Under the pieces are notes generated by a model, which saw only the letters and a program-made list of their open reading frames with translations, did no database searches and was not told the DNA's origin. Source: Arthrobacter ipis (GTDB lineage Bacteria; Actinomycetota; Actinomycetes; Actinomycetales; Micrococcaceae). Taken from it: DNA of 64,000 bases. A program made the translations under genes and the position numbers. The DNA is taken from positions 565,059-629,058 of the forward strand of contig NZ_JAAOXD010000001.1 of assembly GCF_014694315.1 (NCBI RefSeq), in the 5' to 3' direction. Below are positions 1-11,200 of this stretch, one piece after another (positions within the stretch are counted from its first letter, which is position 1; the number at the start of each line of letters is the position of its first letter).

Positions 1-179
1 GGCCGGTGAGGTTCTGGTAAGCTTGATCGTTGTCTGGCAAGGCGCGGACGCACAATCCACCAAATTTCGTATTTGATGAGGTTATGCCTGTGCCCAGTAG
101 CAAAAGGCAGCGGTTGGCCGATGCTCTCCATCTTGGAGGCCAGTAACACTGACACACCGCAGATATTGGAAGGACACAA
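1..179 (+). other. Upstream region of rpsD
   Basis: The region has no supportable gene. Frame 1 reads two codons and then TGA at 7-9, which could be the last codons of an upstream gene cut by the window start, but this cannot be tested here. A weak promoter-like TTGATG at 73-78 has no good -10 partner. The rpsD ribosome-binding site is GGAAGGA at 168-174, just before the GTG start at 180. Confidence 0.35.
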
Positions 180-806
180 GTGGCTAACAACACTCGTGCT
201 CGCCGTACCGCACGCCTTTCGCGTGCACTCGGCATCGCTCTGACCCCCAAGGCCGCCAAGTACATGGAGCGCCGCCCGTACGGCCCCGGTGAGCATGGCC
301 GTGCCCGCAAGAAGCAGGACTCCGACTACGCCGTACGTCTGCGCGAAAAGCAGCGTCTGCGCGCACAGTACGGCATCCGCGAAGCCCAGATGACCCGTGC
401 CTTCGAAGAAGCACGCCGCACCAAGGGCCTGACCGGTGAAAACCTGATCGAACTGCTCGAAATGCGTCTCGACGCCCTCGTGCTGCGTGCAGGCTTCGCC
501 CGCACCATCGCCCAGGCCCGCCAGCTGGTTGTGCACCGCCACATCCTGGTTGACGGCATCCGCGTTGACCGCCCGTCGTTCCGCGTCGGCGAAGGCCAGC
601 TCGTCCACGTGCACAGCCGCAGCGAGACCATGGTCCCGCTCCAGGTTGCAGCAGCCGGCGCACACCGCGACGTCCTGCCCGCCGTTCCGGCCTACCTGGA
701 CGTCAAGCTGGACGCCCTGCAGGCCCGCCTGGTTCGCCGCCCGAAGCGCTCCGAGGTCCCCGTGACCTGCGAAGAGCAGCTCGTCGTCGAATTCTACGCA
801 CGCTAA
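180..806 (+). CDS. rpsD: 30S ribosomal protein S4
   Basis: Primary rRNA-binding protein of the small subunit that nucleates assembly of the 30S body and helps maintain decoding accuracy. The 208-aa product has the normal bacterial S4 length. It shows the basic N-terminal segment (residues 1-90, with the family run RRPYGPGEHG near 30) and the S4 RNA-binding domain around residues 92-155 (LEMRLDALVLRAGFA, then ARQLVVHRHILVDG). The start is GTG at 180, preceded by GGAAGGA. The conserved Cys cluster of zinc-binding S4 proteins is absent, so this is the C-minus form. It stands alone, outside the alpha operon, as is usual where the gene lies near alaS in Micrococcaceae. A strong terminator follows 18 nt after the stop, so it is probably a monocistronic unit. 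Confidence 0.97.
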   Translation: MANNTRARRTARLSRALGIALTPKAAKYMERRPYGPGEHGRARKKQDSDYAVRLREKQRLRAQYGIREAQMTRAFEEARRTKGLTGENLIELLEMRLDALVLRAGFARTIAQARQLVVHRHILVDGIRVDRPSFRVGEGQLVHVHSRSETMVPLQVAAAGAHRDVLPAVPAYLDVKLDALQARLVRRPKRSEVPVTCEEQLVVEFYAR

Positions 807-823
807 ATTCCGGCAGCGTATCC

Positions 824-857
824 AAAGAAGCCCGTGGCAAGCGCCGCGGGCTTCTTT
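824..857 (+). terminator. Intrinsic terminator of rpsD
   Basis: An 11-bp perfect outer stem AAAGAAGCCCG/CGGGCTTCTTT extends to 15 bp with TGGC/GCCG (one T-G wobble) and closes on a 4-nt loop. The right arm itself ends in TTCTTTGT, supplying the U-rich 3' end. It lies directly after rpsD and before the next gene. Confidence 0.9.
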
Positions 858-950
858 GTATGTAAGGTACTCGGGGGACATTTGCGGCTGCAGCAGTTTG
901 GCCGCCGCGCCCCGGTACGGTTCCACGGAGTTTCAAGGAGATGAACGTCT

Positions 951-1325
951 ATGTCTGGTGGCGATATTGCCGGCCTGATCGCGGCCGGGGTATTTGCGCT
1001 CCTGGTCCTGTTGCTTGCTGTGCCCATCCTCAAGCTGGGGCGGGTGTTCGACGAGGTCCGGACATCCATCCGCTCCATCAGCGACGGCGCCACCCCGCTC
1101 ATGGACGAGGTCACCGCGACGGTCTCCACCACCAACCAGCAGCTGAAGAAGGTGGATGGCATTGCCTCCAACGTTTCGGATGCCTCGGCCAACATCTCCG
1201 CGTTGTCCTCCCTCATGGCCGCGACCGTCGGTTCGCCGCTGATCAAGGTGGCCGCGTTCAGCTACGGCGTCCGTTCCGCGTTCGCCGCCCGCAAGAAGCC
1301 CGCCACCGGCCGCCGCAGCCGCTAA
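951..1325 (+). CDS. DUF948 domain-containing membrane protein
   Basis: Small protein of 124 aa with one N-terminal membrane segment (about residues 7-27, IAGLIAAGVFALLVLLLAVPIL). A predicted helical, coiled-coil-like stretch follows (residues 30-90, with Ser/Thr/Asp-rich heptads such as VRTSIRSISDGATPLMDEV), then a basic tail. This is the architecture of DUF948 proteins, whose function is unknown. The start is ATG at 951 with AAGGAG at 936-941. The ATG at 941 opens a different, out-of-frame shadow. It is followed after 18 nt by another small membrane protein, and the pair commonly sits between rpsD and alaS in Arthrobacter-type genomes, probably co-transcribed. Confidence 0.85.
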   Translation: MSGGDIAGLIAAGVFALLVLLLAVPILKLGRVFDEVRTSIRSISDGATPLMDEVTATVSTTNQQLKKVDGIASNVSDASANISALSSLMAATVGSPLIKVAAFSYGVRSAFAARKKPATGRRSR

Positions 1326-1343
1326 GCCCACCGGAGAACTGAA

Positions 1344-1574
1344 ATGAAACGACTTGTCTGGATGGGAATCGGCGTGGCCATCGGGGTCATCGCGTTCCGC
1401 AAGGTCACGGAGGCACAGTCCGCGCTCGGCCCCGAAGGCCTGAACCGGGCCGTGGGCCGGCTCGCCGACGGCGTCTACGACTTCGCCGACGCCGTCCGCG
1501 CCGGCATGCGCGAACGGGAAACGGACCTTCGCTCCGCGCTGGGTGTTGAATCCCAGGACCTCGTCCGCCGCTAA
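1344..1574 (+). CDS. Small hypothetical membrane protein
   Basis: A 76-aa protein with a short hydrophobic N-terminus (MKRLVWMGIGVAIGVIAFRKV) that could be a single membrane anchor. The soluble part is acidic and helical (LNRAVGRLADGVYDFADAVRAGMRERETDLRSALG). No family is recognised with certainty. It resembles the small proteins next to DUF948 genes upstream of alaS in actinobacteria. The start ATG at 1344 lies just after CCGGAGAAC (GGAG at about 1332). The 18-nt gap from the DUF948 gene suggests one transcript, and the two products may act together at the membrane (inference). Confidence 0.75.
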   Translation: MKRLVWMGIGVAIGVIAFRKVTEAQSALGPEGLNRAVGRLADGVYDFADAVRAGMRERETDLRSALGVESQDLVRR

Positions 1575-1680
1575 ACGCGCGAGAATTAAAACCTGCAGTG
1601 CCGTCCATTGCCGGGACTGCCTTTGAATCAAACTGTCACGCGCCGGCATGCGTGAACCAAGAAGGGTAAGTAATCAGCTC

Positions 1681-4359
1681 ATGAAGTCGCAGGAGATCAC
1701 AAAGCGCTGGGTCGATTTTTTCGTCAGCAAAGGCCACACGGCGGTTCCCTCCGCATCGCTGGTCTCCAGCGACCCCTCCCTGCTGTTCACGGTTGCCGGC
1801 ATGGTTCCGTTCATCCCGTACCTGACCGCGCGCGAGGAACCGCCCTACTCCCGGGCCACCAGCGTCCAGAAGTGCATCCGCACCGGTGACATTGAGGAAG
1901 TGGGTAAGACTGCCCGCCACGGCACCTTCTTCCAGATGTGCGGCAACTTCTCCTTCGGGGACTACTTCAAGGAAGACGCCATCAAGTTCGCCTGGGAGCT
2001 GCTCACCACGAGCGTCGCCGACGGCGGGTACGGACTCCCGCCTGAGCTGCTGTGGGTGACCGTCTACGAAGAGGACGACGAAGCCGAGCAACTCTGGCTC
2101 AAGAACACCGGAGTCCCCGCCGAGCGCATCCAGCGCATGGGCAAGTCGGACAACTACTGGTCCACCGGCCAGCCCGGCCCGGCCGGCCCCTGCTCGGAGA
2201 TCTACTACGACCGTGGCCCGGCCTACGGCGCCGAGGGCGGACCCATCGCCGACGAGAACCGGTACGTGGAGATCTGGAACCTCGTGTTCATGCAGTACCA
2301 GATCGACAACGTCCGCTCGAAGGTCGAGTTCGACATCATGGGCGAACTGCCCAAGAAGAACATCGACACCGGCCTGGGCATGGAACGCCTCGCGATGATC
2401 CTGCAGGACGTCGAGAACATGTACGAGACCGATCAGGTGCGCCCGGTCATTGACATGGCCGCCAAGCTCTCGGGCAGGGAATACACCTCCGCCGAGACCG
2501 AGGACGATCCCCACCACACCGATGACGTCCGCATGCGCGTTGTCGCCGACCACATCCGGTCCTCCCTGATGCTCATCGCCGACGGCGTCACGCCCTCGAA
2601 CGAAGGCCGCGGCTACGTGCTGCGACGCCTCATCCGCCGCGCGGTCCGCTCCATGCGCCTGCTCGGCGTGGAACAGGCCTGCCTGCCGGACCTGCTGCCC
2701 GCCTCGCGCGACGCCATGAAGGGCGTGTACCCCATCGTGGACACGGACTTCGACCGCATCAGCCGGATCGCCTACGCCGAAGAGAAGGCGTTCCTGCGCA
2801 CCATCGCCTCCGGCACCGCCCGCCTTGAGGATGCCGTCAACGAATCCAAGGCTGCCGGGCGTCCCCTCTCCGGCGCCGACGCGTTCGCGCTGCATGACAC
2901 CTACGGCTTCCCCATCGACCTGACGCTCGAAATGGCCGAGGAAGCCGGCCTGAAGGTGGACGAGCCCGAGTTCCGCAAGCTCATGCTCGAGCAGCGCCAG
3001 CGCGCCCAGGCCGACGCCAAGGGCAAGAAGGGCGGCCACGCCGACCTCTCCGCCTTCCAGGAGTTGCTGGCAGAAGGCGAAACCGTCTTCACCGGCTACA
3101 CCGACCTCGAGGGCGAGTCCCGGGTGCGCGGCATCCTCAGCCGCGGCAGCAAGGTCTCCCAGGCGGCCACCGGCGACGAGATCGAACTGGTGCTCGCCGA
3201 GACCCCGTTCTACGCCGAGGCCGGCGGCCAGGCAGCCGACACCGGCCTGATCACCGGTGACGGCTTCGTGGTCGAGGTTCTGGACGTCCAGCGTCCGATC
3301 AAGGGCCTGAGCGTGCACAAGGCCATCGTCCGCGAAGGCGAGATCGCCTCGGACGCACTGGTCCGCGCCGCGGTGGACCGCGAACGGCGGCACGCTGCAG
3401 AGCAGGCGCACACCGGCACGCACATCGTGCACGCGGCGCTGCACCAGATCCTCGGCCCGCAGGCCACCCAGCGCGGTTCGTTCAACAAGGCCGGGTACCT
3501 CCGGTTCGACTTCGCCTGGGGTGAAGGGCTGAGCGCCGCCACCAAGTCCGAGGTCGAGGAAGTCTCCAACCTCGCAATCCGCAACAACTTCCAGGTGGAC
3601 ACCAAGGTCATGGGCCTCGCCGAGGCCAAGGCCCTCGGCGCCATGGCGCTGTTCGGCGAAAACTACGGCAGCGAGGTCCGGGTTGTGGAGATCGACGGCG
3701 CGTGGTCCCGTGAGCTCTGCGGCGGCACCCACGTGTCCAACACCTCCCTGATCGGCAGCCTGTCCCTGCTCGGCGAGCAGTCCGTCGGATCCGGAAACCG
3801 CCGCGTCGAGGCGTTCGTCGGCATGGACGCCTTCCGGCACCTGGCCGCCGAACGCGCCCTCGTGACCGAACTCACCGAGATGCTCAAGGTGCCCTCCGGG
3901 CAGCTGGCGGACCGCATCTCCGCGACCCTTACCAAGCTGAAGGCCACGGAAAAGGAACTCGAGCGGCTCCGCAAGGAACAGCTCGCGGCCGCTGCGGCCC
4001 AGCTCGCCGGAACCGCCGTGGACGCCGCCGGCGTCCGGGTCATTGCGCACGACGCCGGCCAGGTCAGCGGTGCCGACGACATCCGTGGTCTCGCGTTGGA
4101 CCTGCGCAACCGGCTCGGCTCCGAAGCCGCCACGGTTGCCGTGGCCGGCGTCAGCAACGACCGCCCGGTCATCCTGGTGGCCACCAACGAAGCCGCCCGT
4201 GAAGCCGGAGTCAAGGCCGGCGCGCTGGTCCGGCTCGCCGCCGGAATCCTCGGCGGCGGCGGCGGCGGCAAGGACGACGTGGCCCAGGGCGGCGGCACCG
4301 ACTCCTCCAAAATCGGCGCCGCACTGTCCGCCGTCGTCGATGCCATCACCAGGCGCTAA
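1681..4359 (+). CDS. alaS: Alanine--tRNA ligase
   Basis: Class II aminoacyl-tRNA synthetase that charges tRNA-Ala and hydrolyses mischarged Ser/Gly-tRNA-Ala. I start it at ATG 1681 (MKSQEITKRWVDFF), which matches the family N-terminus, giving 892 aa. An in-frame ATG at 1648 has no ribosome-binding site, while AGAAGGG lies upstream of 1681. Visible parts are the catalytic domain (residues 1-240), the tRNA-recognition region, and the editing domain with metal ligands HTGTH near residue 577 and CGGTH near 680. The C-terminal DHHA1-type C-Ala domain ends in a Gly-rich stretch around 860. The gene precedes ruvX by 6 nt, the common actinobacterial alaS-ruvX-mltG order. Confidence 0.97.
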   Translation: MKSQEITKRWVDFFVSKGHTAVPSASLVSSDPSLLFTVAGMVPFIPYLTAREEPPYSRATSVQKCIRTGDIEEVGKTARHGTFFQMCGNFSFGDYFKEDAIKFAWELLTTSVADGGYGLPPELLWVTVYEEDDEAEQLWLKNTGVPAERIQRMGKSDNYWSTGQPGPAGPCSEIYYDRGPAYGAEGGPIADENRYVEIWNLVFMQYQIDNVRSKVEFDIMGELPKKNIDTGLGMERLAMILQDVENMYETDQVRPVIDMAAKLSGREYTSAETEDDPHHTDDVRMRVVADHIRSSLMLIADGVTPSNEGRGYVLRRLIRRAVRSMRLLGVEQACLPDLLPASRDAMKGVYPIVDTDFDRISRIAYAEEKAFLRTIASGTARLEDAVNESKAAGRPLSGADAFALHDTYGFPIDLTLEMAEEAGLKVDEPEFRKLMLEQRQRAQADAKGKKGGHADLSAFQELLAEGETVFTGYTDLEGESRVRGILSRGSKVSQAATGDEIELVLAETPFYAEAGGQAADTGLITGDGFVVEVLDVQRPIKGLSVHKAIVREGEIASDALVRAAVDRERRHAAEQAHTGTHIVHAALHQILGPQATQRGSFNKAGYLRFDFAWGEGLSAATKSEVEEVSNLAIRNNFQVDTKVMGLAEAKALGAMALFGENYGSEVRVVEIDGAWSRELCGGTHVSNTSLIGSLSLLGEQSVGSGNRRVEAFVGMDAFRHLAAERALVTELTEMLKVPSGQLADRISATLTKLKATEKELERLRKEQLAAAAAQLAGTAVDAAGVRVIAHDAGQVSGADDIRGLALDLRNRLGSEAATVAVAGVSNDRPVILVATNEAAREAGVKAGALVRLAAGILGGGGGGKDDVAQGGGTDSSKIGAALSAVVDAITRR

Positions 4360-4365
4360 CAAACC

Positions 4366-4965
4366 GTGACTTCTTCTGCTCAGCCGCACGTCCACCCCCG
4401 GGGCATCAAACTGGGGGTGGACGTGGGGACCGTCCGCGTTGGCGTCGCCATCTGCGACCGGGACGAGATCCTGGCCACACCGCTGAAGACTCTGGACCGC
4501 AATCCCAAGAAGAATTCGGACGTCCGGATCATTGCCGCCCTGGCAGCGGACCGGGGAGCCGTGCAGATATTTGTGGGCCTGCCGCGGACCATGAAAGGCG
4601 AGGAGCACGCCTCAGCCCGCATGGCCACGGAGTACGCACAGTTGCTGGCTGACGAGCTGGAGCGGGCCGGTTCGGACGTCCCGGTCCACCTGGTTGACGA
4701 GCGGCTCAGTACCGTCACGGCCCACCGCAACCTTCACGAAGCTGGCATGAGCAGCAAAAATCACCGTAAAGTGGTGGATCAGGTTGCGGCTGCGGGAATC
4801 TTGCAGCACGCCATCGACATGCAAAAAGCCAGGGGAACGGATGTGGGGAGCCGTGTGAGCGCTCCTCCCCGTACGGGGCTGCCCGGACACGCCGCCGCCG
4901 CTACTGCTGAACGGCCTGACCCGGAAAAGGAAACACGATCTTCAGAGGATGGAAAGCTACATTGA
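4366..4965 (+). CDS. ruvX: Holliday junction resolvase-like protein RuvX (YqgF)
   Basis: RNase H-fold nuclease of the YqgF/RuvX family, linked to 16S rRNA 5'-end processing and proposed to resolve Holliday junctions. The 199-aa protein has the expected order: first acidic strand GVDVGTVRVGVAICD (residues 17-31), GLPRTMKG, VDERLSTVTA with the conserved Asp-Glu, and DQVAAAGIL near residue 140. About 45 residues after the core form a polar, disordered extension not present in short family members. The start is GTG at 4366, 6 nt after alaS. Its stop TGA overlaps the TTG start of mltG (TTGA), indicating translational coupling. Confidence 0.93.
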   Translation: MTSSAQPHVHPRGIKLGVDVGTVRVGVAICDRDEILATPLKTLDRNPKKNSDVRIIAALAADRGAVQIFVGLPRTMKGEEHASARMATEYAQLLADELERAGSDVPVHLVDERLSTVTAHRNLHEAGMSSKNHRKVVDQVAAAGILQHAIDMQKARGTDVGSRVSAPPRTGLPGHAAAATAERPDPEKETRSSEDGKLH

Positions 4966-6686
4966 GCCCGGTCAATAGCGACGACTCCTCCGGCGACCCC
5001 TTCGCGGACGCCGGACGGCCCCTGACACGCAAGGAGATCCGCGCCCGCGAGAAGTCCGTTACCGCCGAGTCCGGCGATGACGTGCCCGAGCAGGCCTACG
5101 AATCCGGTGAAGAGGTGCACGTTGGAGTGGGCGCCGCACAGCGGACCGGGGCTTCGGCTTCGGACGCTCCTTCCGGTTCAGATGGTGCCCGGACTGCGGC
5201 AATAGCTACAGCCCCGGTAGCCGTTCCCGCCGCATCCCCCGTCCCGGAGGCCCACATTCCTGACGCACAGGTTCCCGCCGCCCAGGCCGTTCCCGCCGCT
5301 GAGGTTCCCGACGCTCCGCCGGTTCCGCCGACCATCCACGACCCCGCCGAACATGGGGACGCAGCCGATCATGGGGACGCAGCCGTGCACACGGATACTG
5401 CCACACACGAGGAAGCGGCATCCGGGGTTCATGGCGTCCAGTCGGAAGACGCTCCGCACTTTGCCGAGTTCGCCGCCGGCCACCATGAGGATGGCCACCA
5501 CTATGACATCCATCATGAGGCAGTAGGCCACGACACCTACGAGGAGCATGAGCACTACGAGCAACAGGCCGTGGGGCACCAGCTCCTGGCCGGCGCCGAA
5601 GATGTAGCCCCGGTGCCTCGGCCCTCCAAGAAAGTCCGGCGCCGGCGGCGCCTCGTGGCGTTGCTGCTGACGCTCGCGCTGTTCGTCACCGCCACCGTCG
5701 TCGGGGCGCAGTTCCTGAAACCGCTGCTCGGGAACGACAAGCCTGCCGACTTCCCCGGCCCCGGCGCCGGCCAGGTCAAGGTGTCGGTCGACCCGGGCGA
5801 AGGTCCGGTGTCCGTTGCTGCCAAGCTGGAAGACGCGAAGGTGGTGGCCAACGCCGAAACCTTCATGGTAGCCCTGACCGCCTCCGGCGGCACCCTGTCA
5901 CCCGGGGAGTACGACTTTAAACAGGAAATGAAGAACTCCGACGCCGTCTCCGTACTTCTCAATGAGGGACAGGCGAAGGTCATGTACTTCGCCCTCAGCG
6001 CAGGCCTGCGGATCGATGAATCCCTGCAGGCGATCTCCGAGGGCTCCGGTCTTTCGCTGGCGCAGCTGAAGGCACTCAGCGACGCGCCCAAGCAGTTCGG
6101 ACTGACGGCCAAGGCCAAGAACCTGGAAGGGTTCCTGGCGCCCGGCGAGTACCGTTTCCCGCTGGGAACCACCGCCAGGGAGATCCTCACCAAACTGGTG
6201 AAGACCACCCAGGATGAACTGAAGGCACAGGGCGTTACGGACGCCGCCAAGCAGTACGACGCCGTGACCGTTGCCAGCATCGTGCAGGCAGAGGGCGGCC
6301 AGGCCGAGTACAAGGACGTGGCGGGAGCCATCTACAACCGGCTGAAGCCCACCAACACCGAGACCAATGGCCTGATCCAGTCGGATGCCACAGTCACGTA
6401 CGGCCTCGGCAAGAAGACCTTCCACATCGACGAGGCCGAGAAGGCCGACAAGTCCAACCCGTACAACACGTACGCAATCCAGGGCCTGCCCGTGGGACCC
6501 ATCGGATCGCCGGGCAAGAATGCCATCGACGCGGCGGCCAAGCCGAACGACAACGACTACCTGTACTGGGTGACCATCAACCTCGACACCAAGGAGACGA
6601 AGTTCTCCAAGACGCTGGCCGAGCACAACGGCTACGTCGAGCAGTACAACGCCTGGTGCGAGGCCAACCCGGGCCGCTGCGTATGA
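4962..6686 (+). CDS. mltG: Endolytic murein transglycosylase MltG
   Basis: Membrane-anchored lytic transglycosylase that cleaves nascent glycan strands and releases them from the synthesis machinery. The 574-aa protein has a long, low-complexity cytoplasmic N-terminus (residues 1-225, rich in Ala, Pro, His, Glu, with His-rich runs near 165-200) and then RRRRR. A membrane helix follows at about 229-250. The extracytoplasmic YceG domain contains the catalytic region ASIVQAEGGQAEYKDVAGAIYNRL near 437-460 and NPYNTYAIQGLPVGPIGSPG near 505. The start is TTG 4962, overlapping the ruvX stop, with AGAGGATGGAAAG upstream. The unusually long N-terminus is common in actinobacterial MltG. Its stop overlaps the aroE start (ATGA). 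Confidence 0.93.
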   Translation: MSPVNSDDSSGDPFADAGRPLTRKEIRAREKSVTAESGDDVPEQAYESGEEVHVGVGAAQRTGASASDAPSGSDGARTAAIATAPVAVPAASPVPEAHIPDAQVPAAQAVPAAEVPDAPPVPPTIHDPAEHGDAADHGDAAVHTDTATHEEAASGVHGVQSEDAPHFAEFAAGHHEDGHHYDIHHEAVGHDTYEEHEHYEQQAVGHQLLAGAEDVAPVPRPSKKVRRRRRLVALLLTLALFVTATVVGAQFLKPLLGNDKPADFPGPGAGQVKVSVDPGEGPVSVAAKLEDAKVVANAETFMVALTASGGTLSPGEYDFKQEMKNSDAVSVLLNEGQAKVMYFALSAGLRIDESLQAISEGSGLSLAQLKALSDAPKQFGLTAKAKNLEGFLAPGEYRFPLGTTAREILTKLVKTTQDELKAQGVTDAAKQYDAVTVASIVQAEGGQAEYKDVAGAIYNRLKPTNTETNGLIQSDATVTYGLGKKTFHIDEAEKADKSNPYNTYAIQGLPVGPIGSPGKNAIDAAAKPNDNDYLYWVTINLDTKETKFSKTLAEHNGYVEQYNAWCEANPGRCV

Positions 6687-7543
6687 GCCTGCGGGCAGCC
6701 GTCCTGGGGCACCCCATAGGCCATTCGAAGTCACCGGCGCTCCACCTCGCCGCCTACGCGCGGCTCGGTGCGGACATCGGCTACAGCGCCATCGATGTGA
6801 CTGAAGAGTCACTGCCGGCGTTCATGGACTCCGTCCGTGCCGAGGCCGGCTGGCGGGGACTGTCCGTCACCATGCCGCTGAAGAAGGCCATGGTCTCGGA
6901 GGTGGACGAGGTCCGCGGTGTGGCCCGTGTCCTGGGCGTCATCAACACAGTGGTGTTCGAAGGTGCCGGGGAAGCCACCCGGCGGATCGGCTACAACACC
7001 GACGTGGCGGGGATCGTCAACGCCCTCCGCAACGCCGGGGCCAGCGACGCCCCCTCGGGCGTCATCCTGGGCGGCGGCGGAACCGCCGCCGCGGCAGTGG
7101 CTGCCCTACAGGAGCTTGGCGCGGTGTCCGTGGACCTGTACGTCCGGAACACCGCCCGGGCTGAAGAAGCCAAGGCCGCAGCCGGCGGGCTCGGCATGGA
7201 CATCACCGTCCATTCCCTCGAAGGTGCGGTCGAAGCGATGGCCGGTGCCGGCGTCGTAATCTCCACGCTGCCGCCGCGGGCGGCCGACGGGATGGCAACA
7301 GAGCTGGAAGCACTCGGGCGACGCACGGACGGCGTCCTGCTGGACGTCGCGTATGATCCCTGGCCCAGCCGGATTGCCGCCGCGTGGCACGCCGGAGGCG
7401 GAGCAGTGGTTCCAGGCCTTGAGATGCTGCTCTACCAGGCGGTGGAGCAGGTCCGGCATTTCACCGGCCTTGCAGAGGCCGGCAGTGCCGACGTCATAGA
7501 TGTGATGTGCGACGCAGTCGGGGCACCCCGGCGGGTGTCCTGA
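6683..7543 (+). CDS. aroE: Shikimate dehydrogenase (NADP+)
   Basis: Reduces 3-dehydroshikimate to shikimate in the common aromatic pathway. The 286-aa protein begins at ATG 6683 ([18 protein letters not shown]), overlapping the mltG stop by 4 nt. Longer in-frame starts lie inside mltG and are unlikely. Substrate-binding motifs are [10 protein letters not shown] (residues 8-17), the catalytic-Lys segment TMPLKKA (about 64-70) and NTDVAG (about 107-112). The nucleotide-binding glycine-rich loop [13 protein letters not shown] lies around 131-143. Together with aroC, aroK and aroB downstream it gives four of the seven shikimate pathway steps in one run of genes. Confidence 0.95.
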   Translation: MSLRAAVLGHPIGHSKSPALHLAAYARLGADIGYSAIDVTEESLPAFMDSVRAEAGWRGLSVTMPLKKAMVSEVDEVRGVARVLGVINTVVFEGAGEATRRIGYNTDVAGIVNALRNAGASDAPSGVILGGGGTAAAAVAALQELGAVSVDLYVRNTARAEEAKAAAGGLGMDITVHSLEGAVEAMAGAGVVISTLPPRAADGMATELEALGRRTDGVLLDVAYDPWPSRIAAAWHAGGGAVVPGLEMLLYQAVEQVRHFTGLAEAGSADVIDVMCDAVGAPRRVS

Positions 7544-7569
7544 CCGCCAGACATGGCAGGATGGTTTTT

Positions 7570-8768
7570 ATGTTGCGTTGGTTGACCGCCGGTGAGTCCC
7601 ATGGCCCGGCACTGGTCGGAATAATTGAAGGCGTCCCCGCAGGTGTGGAACTCACCAGCGGGCAGATCGCCGATGCCCTCGCCCGCCGGCGGCTCGGCTA
7701 CGGCCGCGGGGCACGGATGAAGTTTGAGCAGGACGTCGTCACGATCCTCGGCGGTGTCCGCCACGGCATTACCCAGGGCGGCCCCGTCGCCATCCAGGTG
7801 GGCAACACCGAATGGCCCAAGTGGGAACAGATCATGTCAGCCGATCCGGTGGCCCCCGAGGAACTCGAGGGACAGGCCCGCAACGCCCCGCTGACCCGGC
7901 CGCGCCCGGGGCACGCCGACTTTACCGGCATGCAGAAGTACGGCTTCGACGAGGCCCGTCCCGTGCTTGAGCGCGCCAGCGCCCGGGAAACCGCCACGCG
8001 TGTTGCCATGGGCACTGTTGCCGCGCAGTTCCTGAAGCACCTTGGCATTGAGCTTGTCAGCCACACTGTCTCCATCGCGAGTGTCGCCGTTCCCGAGGGC
8101 AGGCCGCTGCCTTTGCCGGACAACGTGATCGCGCTTGACGCCGATCCGCTGCGCTGCTTCGACCGGGAAACGTCCGACGCCATGGTTGCGGAGGTGGACG
8201 CCGCCCACAAGGAAGGCGAAACCCTCGGCGGCGTGGTGGAGGTTCTCGCCTACGGACTGCCCCCTGGACTCGGCAGCTACGTCCACTGGGACCGCCGCCT
8301 CGATTCCCGCCTGGCCGCTGCCCTGATGGGCATCCAGGCCATCAAGGGCGTTGAGGTGGGCGACGGTTTCCTCACCGCCGCACGCCGCGGGTCCGCAGCC
8401 CACGACGAGATCGTCAAGGAAGCCGACGGCAGGATCATCCGCACCAGCAACCGCGCCGGCGGCATCGAAGGCGGCATGAGCATCGGCGACGTCCTGCGCG
8501 TCCGGGCCGCCATGAAGCCCATCGCTACCGTGCCGCGCGCCCTGAAGACCATCGACATCAGCACCGGTGAGGCGGCCAAGGCACACCACCAGCGCTCGGA
8601 CGTCTGTGCGGTTCCGGCTGCCGGTGTGGTGGCGGAGGCCATGGTTGCGCTGGTCCTGGCTGAGGCCGTGACCGAAAAGTTCGGCGGCGACTCCGTGGCC
8701 GAGACCGCCCGCAACATCAGGGGCTACCTCGAGAGCATTCCGGCGTCGCTGGATACGATCGGACTCTA

Positions 8769-8769
<1 letters not shown>
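7570..8769 (+). CDS. aroC: Chorismate synthase
   Basis: FMN-dependent lyase that converts 5-enolpyruvylshikimate-3-phosphate to chorismate, the last shared aromatic step. The product is 399 aa from ATG 7570 ([12 protein letters not shown]), the family N-terminus. AGGA at 7558-7561 is correctly spaced for it, whereas ATG 7561 overlaps that site. Signature segments are [18 protein letters not shown] (residues 8-25), [20 protein letters not shown] near 113-132 and [13 protein letters not shown] near 295-307. The gap after aroE is 26 nt, and the stop overlaps the aroK GTG start (TAGTG). Confidence 0.97.
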
Positions 8770-10494
<1,725 letters not shown>

Positions 10495-10495
<1 letters not shown>

Positions 10496-11013
10496 TGCGC
10501 GACGACCAGGGCGGAACAATCGAGTGGCCCGACGGCGGGTTCCCGGGGATCCGGGTCAACCCGGAAACGCTGCTTCCTGAAATCGTCAACGAAGAGGCAT
10601 GCGCCGCCGCGCTCGAGGCGTCCACCGACCCCGCCGAACGGGTCCTGGTGCTGCTCGTGGAGGGGCACGCGGCCGACGCCGCCGAGCTGCTGGCAGAGGC
10701 CCGCTACAAGGACCCCGAGTCGTTCAGGCTCCGGGCCTACGAAGCGGATGTCCTGCGCGTGGCCCACCGCTACGACCGCGCCATTGAACTCTTCCGGCAG
10801 CTCCTCGGAGAGGCGCACGGCACGGCCAACGAGGCCCTTGCCCAGCAGTACCTCGGACGGACGCACTTCGTTGCAGGGAACATCGGGGCCGCGGTGGAAT
10901 CCTTCGCCCGGGCGCTGGACCTGCGCGTTGCCCAGTCCGCCGATGCTGCCCTCATCTATTCCTCAACGGTGGCGCTGCAGCGGGCGCGGAACGTCCTCGA
11001 ACTGGCCTCCTGA
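10495..11013 (+). CDS. TPR-like tetratricopeptide protein downstream of aroB
   Basis: A 172-aa soluble protein. Residues 30-170 read as paired amphipathic helices of tetratricopeptide type. Examples are [45 protein letters not shown], then [31 protein letters not shown], with the small/aromatic spacing of TPRs. No catalytic motif is visible, so a scaffold or protein-binding role is likely (inference). The start ATG 10495 overlaps the aroB stop by one base, indicating coupling with the shikimate genes. Two 22-nt direct repeats follow the stop at 11016-11037 and 11038-11057, the first containing a 7-bp hairpin at 11020-11036. Confidence 0.75.
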
Positions 11014-11091
11014 CGGGTCCTCCGGCTGCGCCGGAGCGGTCCTCCGGCCGCGCCGCCAGACGGCCCCGAAAACCGTGCCTGCCTTTTCCGC

Positions 11092-11097
11092 TAGAAT
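11092..11097 (+). promoter_or_regulatory. Candidate -10 element for efp-nusB
   Basis: TAGAAT matches the actinobacterial -10 consensus (TANNNT). It lies about 100 nt upstream of efp in the 187-nt gap after the TPR-like gene. No good -35 is visible 16-18 nt upstream. It would separate efp-nusB from the aro genes transcriptionally. Confidence 0.4.
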
Positions 11098-11200
11098 AGT
11101 TTCTGGATTTTTGATAACTACACGCTGGCGCGCCGTTCGGCATGCCTGCTTGATATACGGCCGGCAGCCAGAACCAGTCAGACACAACCAGAGGAAACCA

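Noticed and set aside
941-1342. Alternative ORF starting at ATG 941
   Set aside because: The DUF948 frame from ATG 951 has better ribosome-binding-site spacing and a recognisable domain; the 941 frame is Arg/His/Pro-rich.
1648-1680. alaS start at ATG 1648
   Set aside because: There is no ribosome-binding site, and the extra 11 residues do not match the AlaS N-terminus; ATG 1681 does.
1636-4608. 990-aa open frame antisense to alaS
   Set aside because: High-GC shadow in the codon-complement frame; Gly/Val/His/Asp-rich with no domain, and alaS on the other strand is certain.
11016-11057. Terminator after the TPR-like gene
   Set aside because: The 7-bp hairpin is part of a 22-nt direct repeat and has no T-tract, so I record it with the gene but do not call a terminator.
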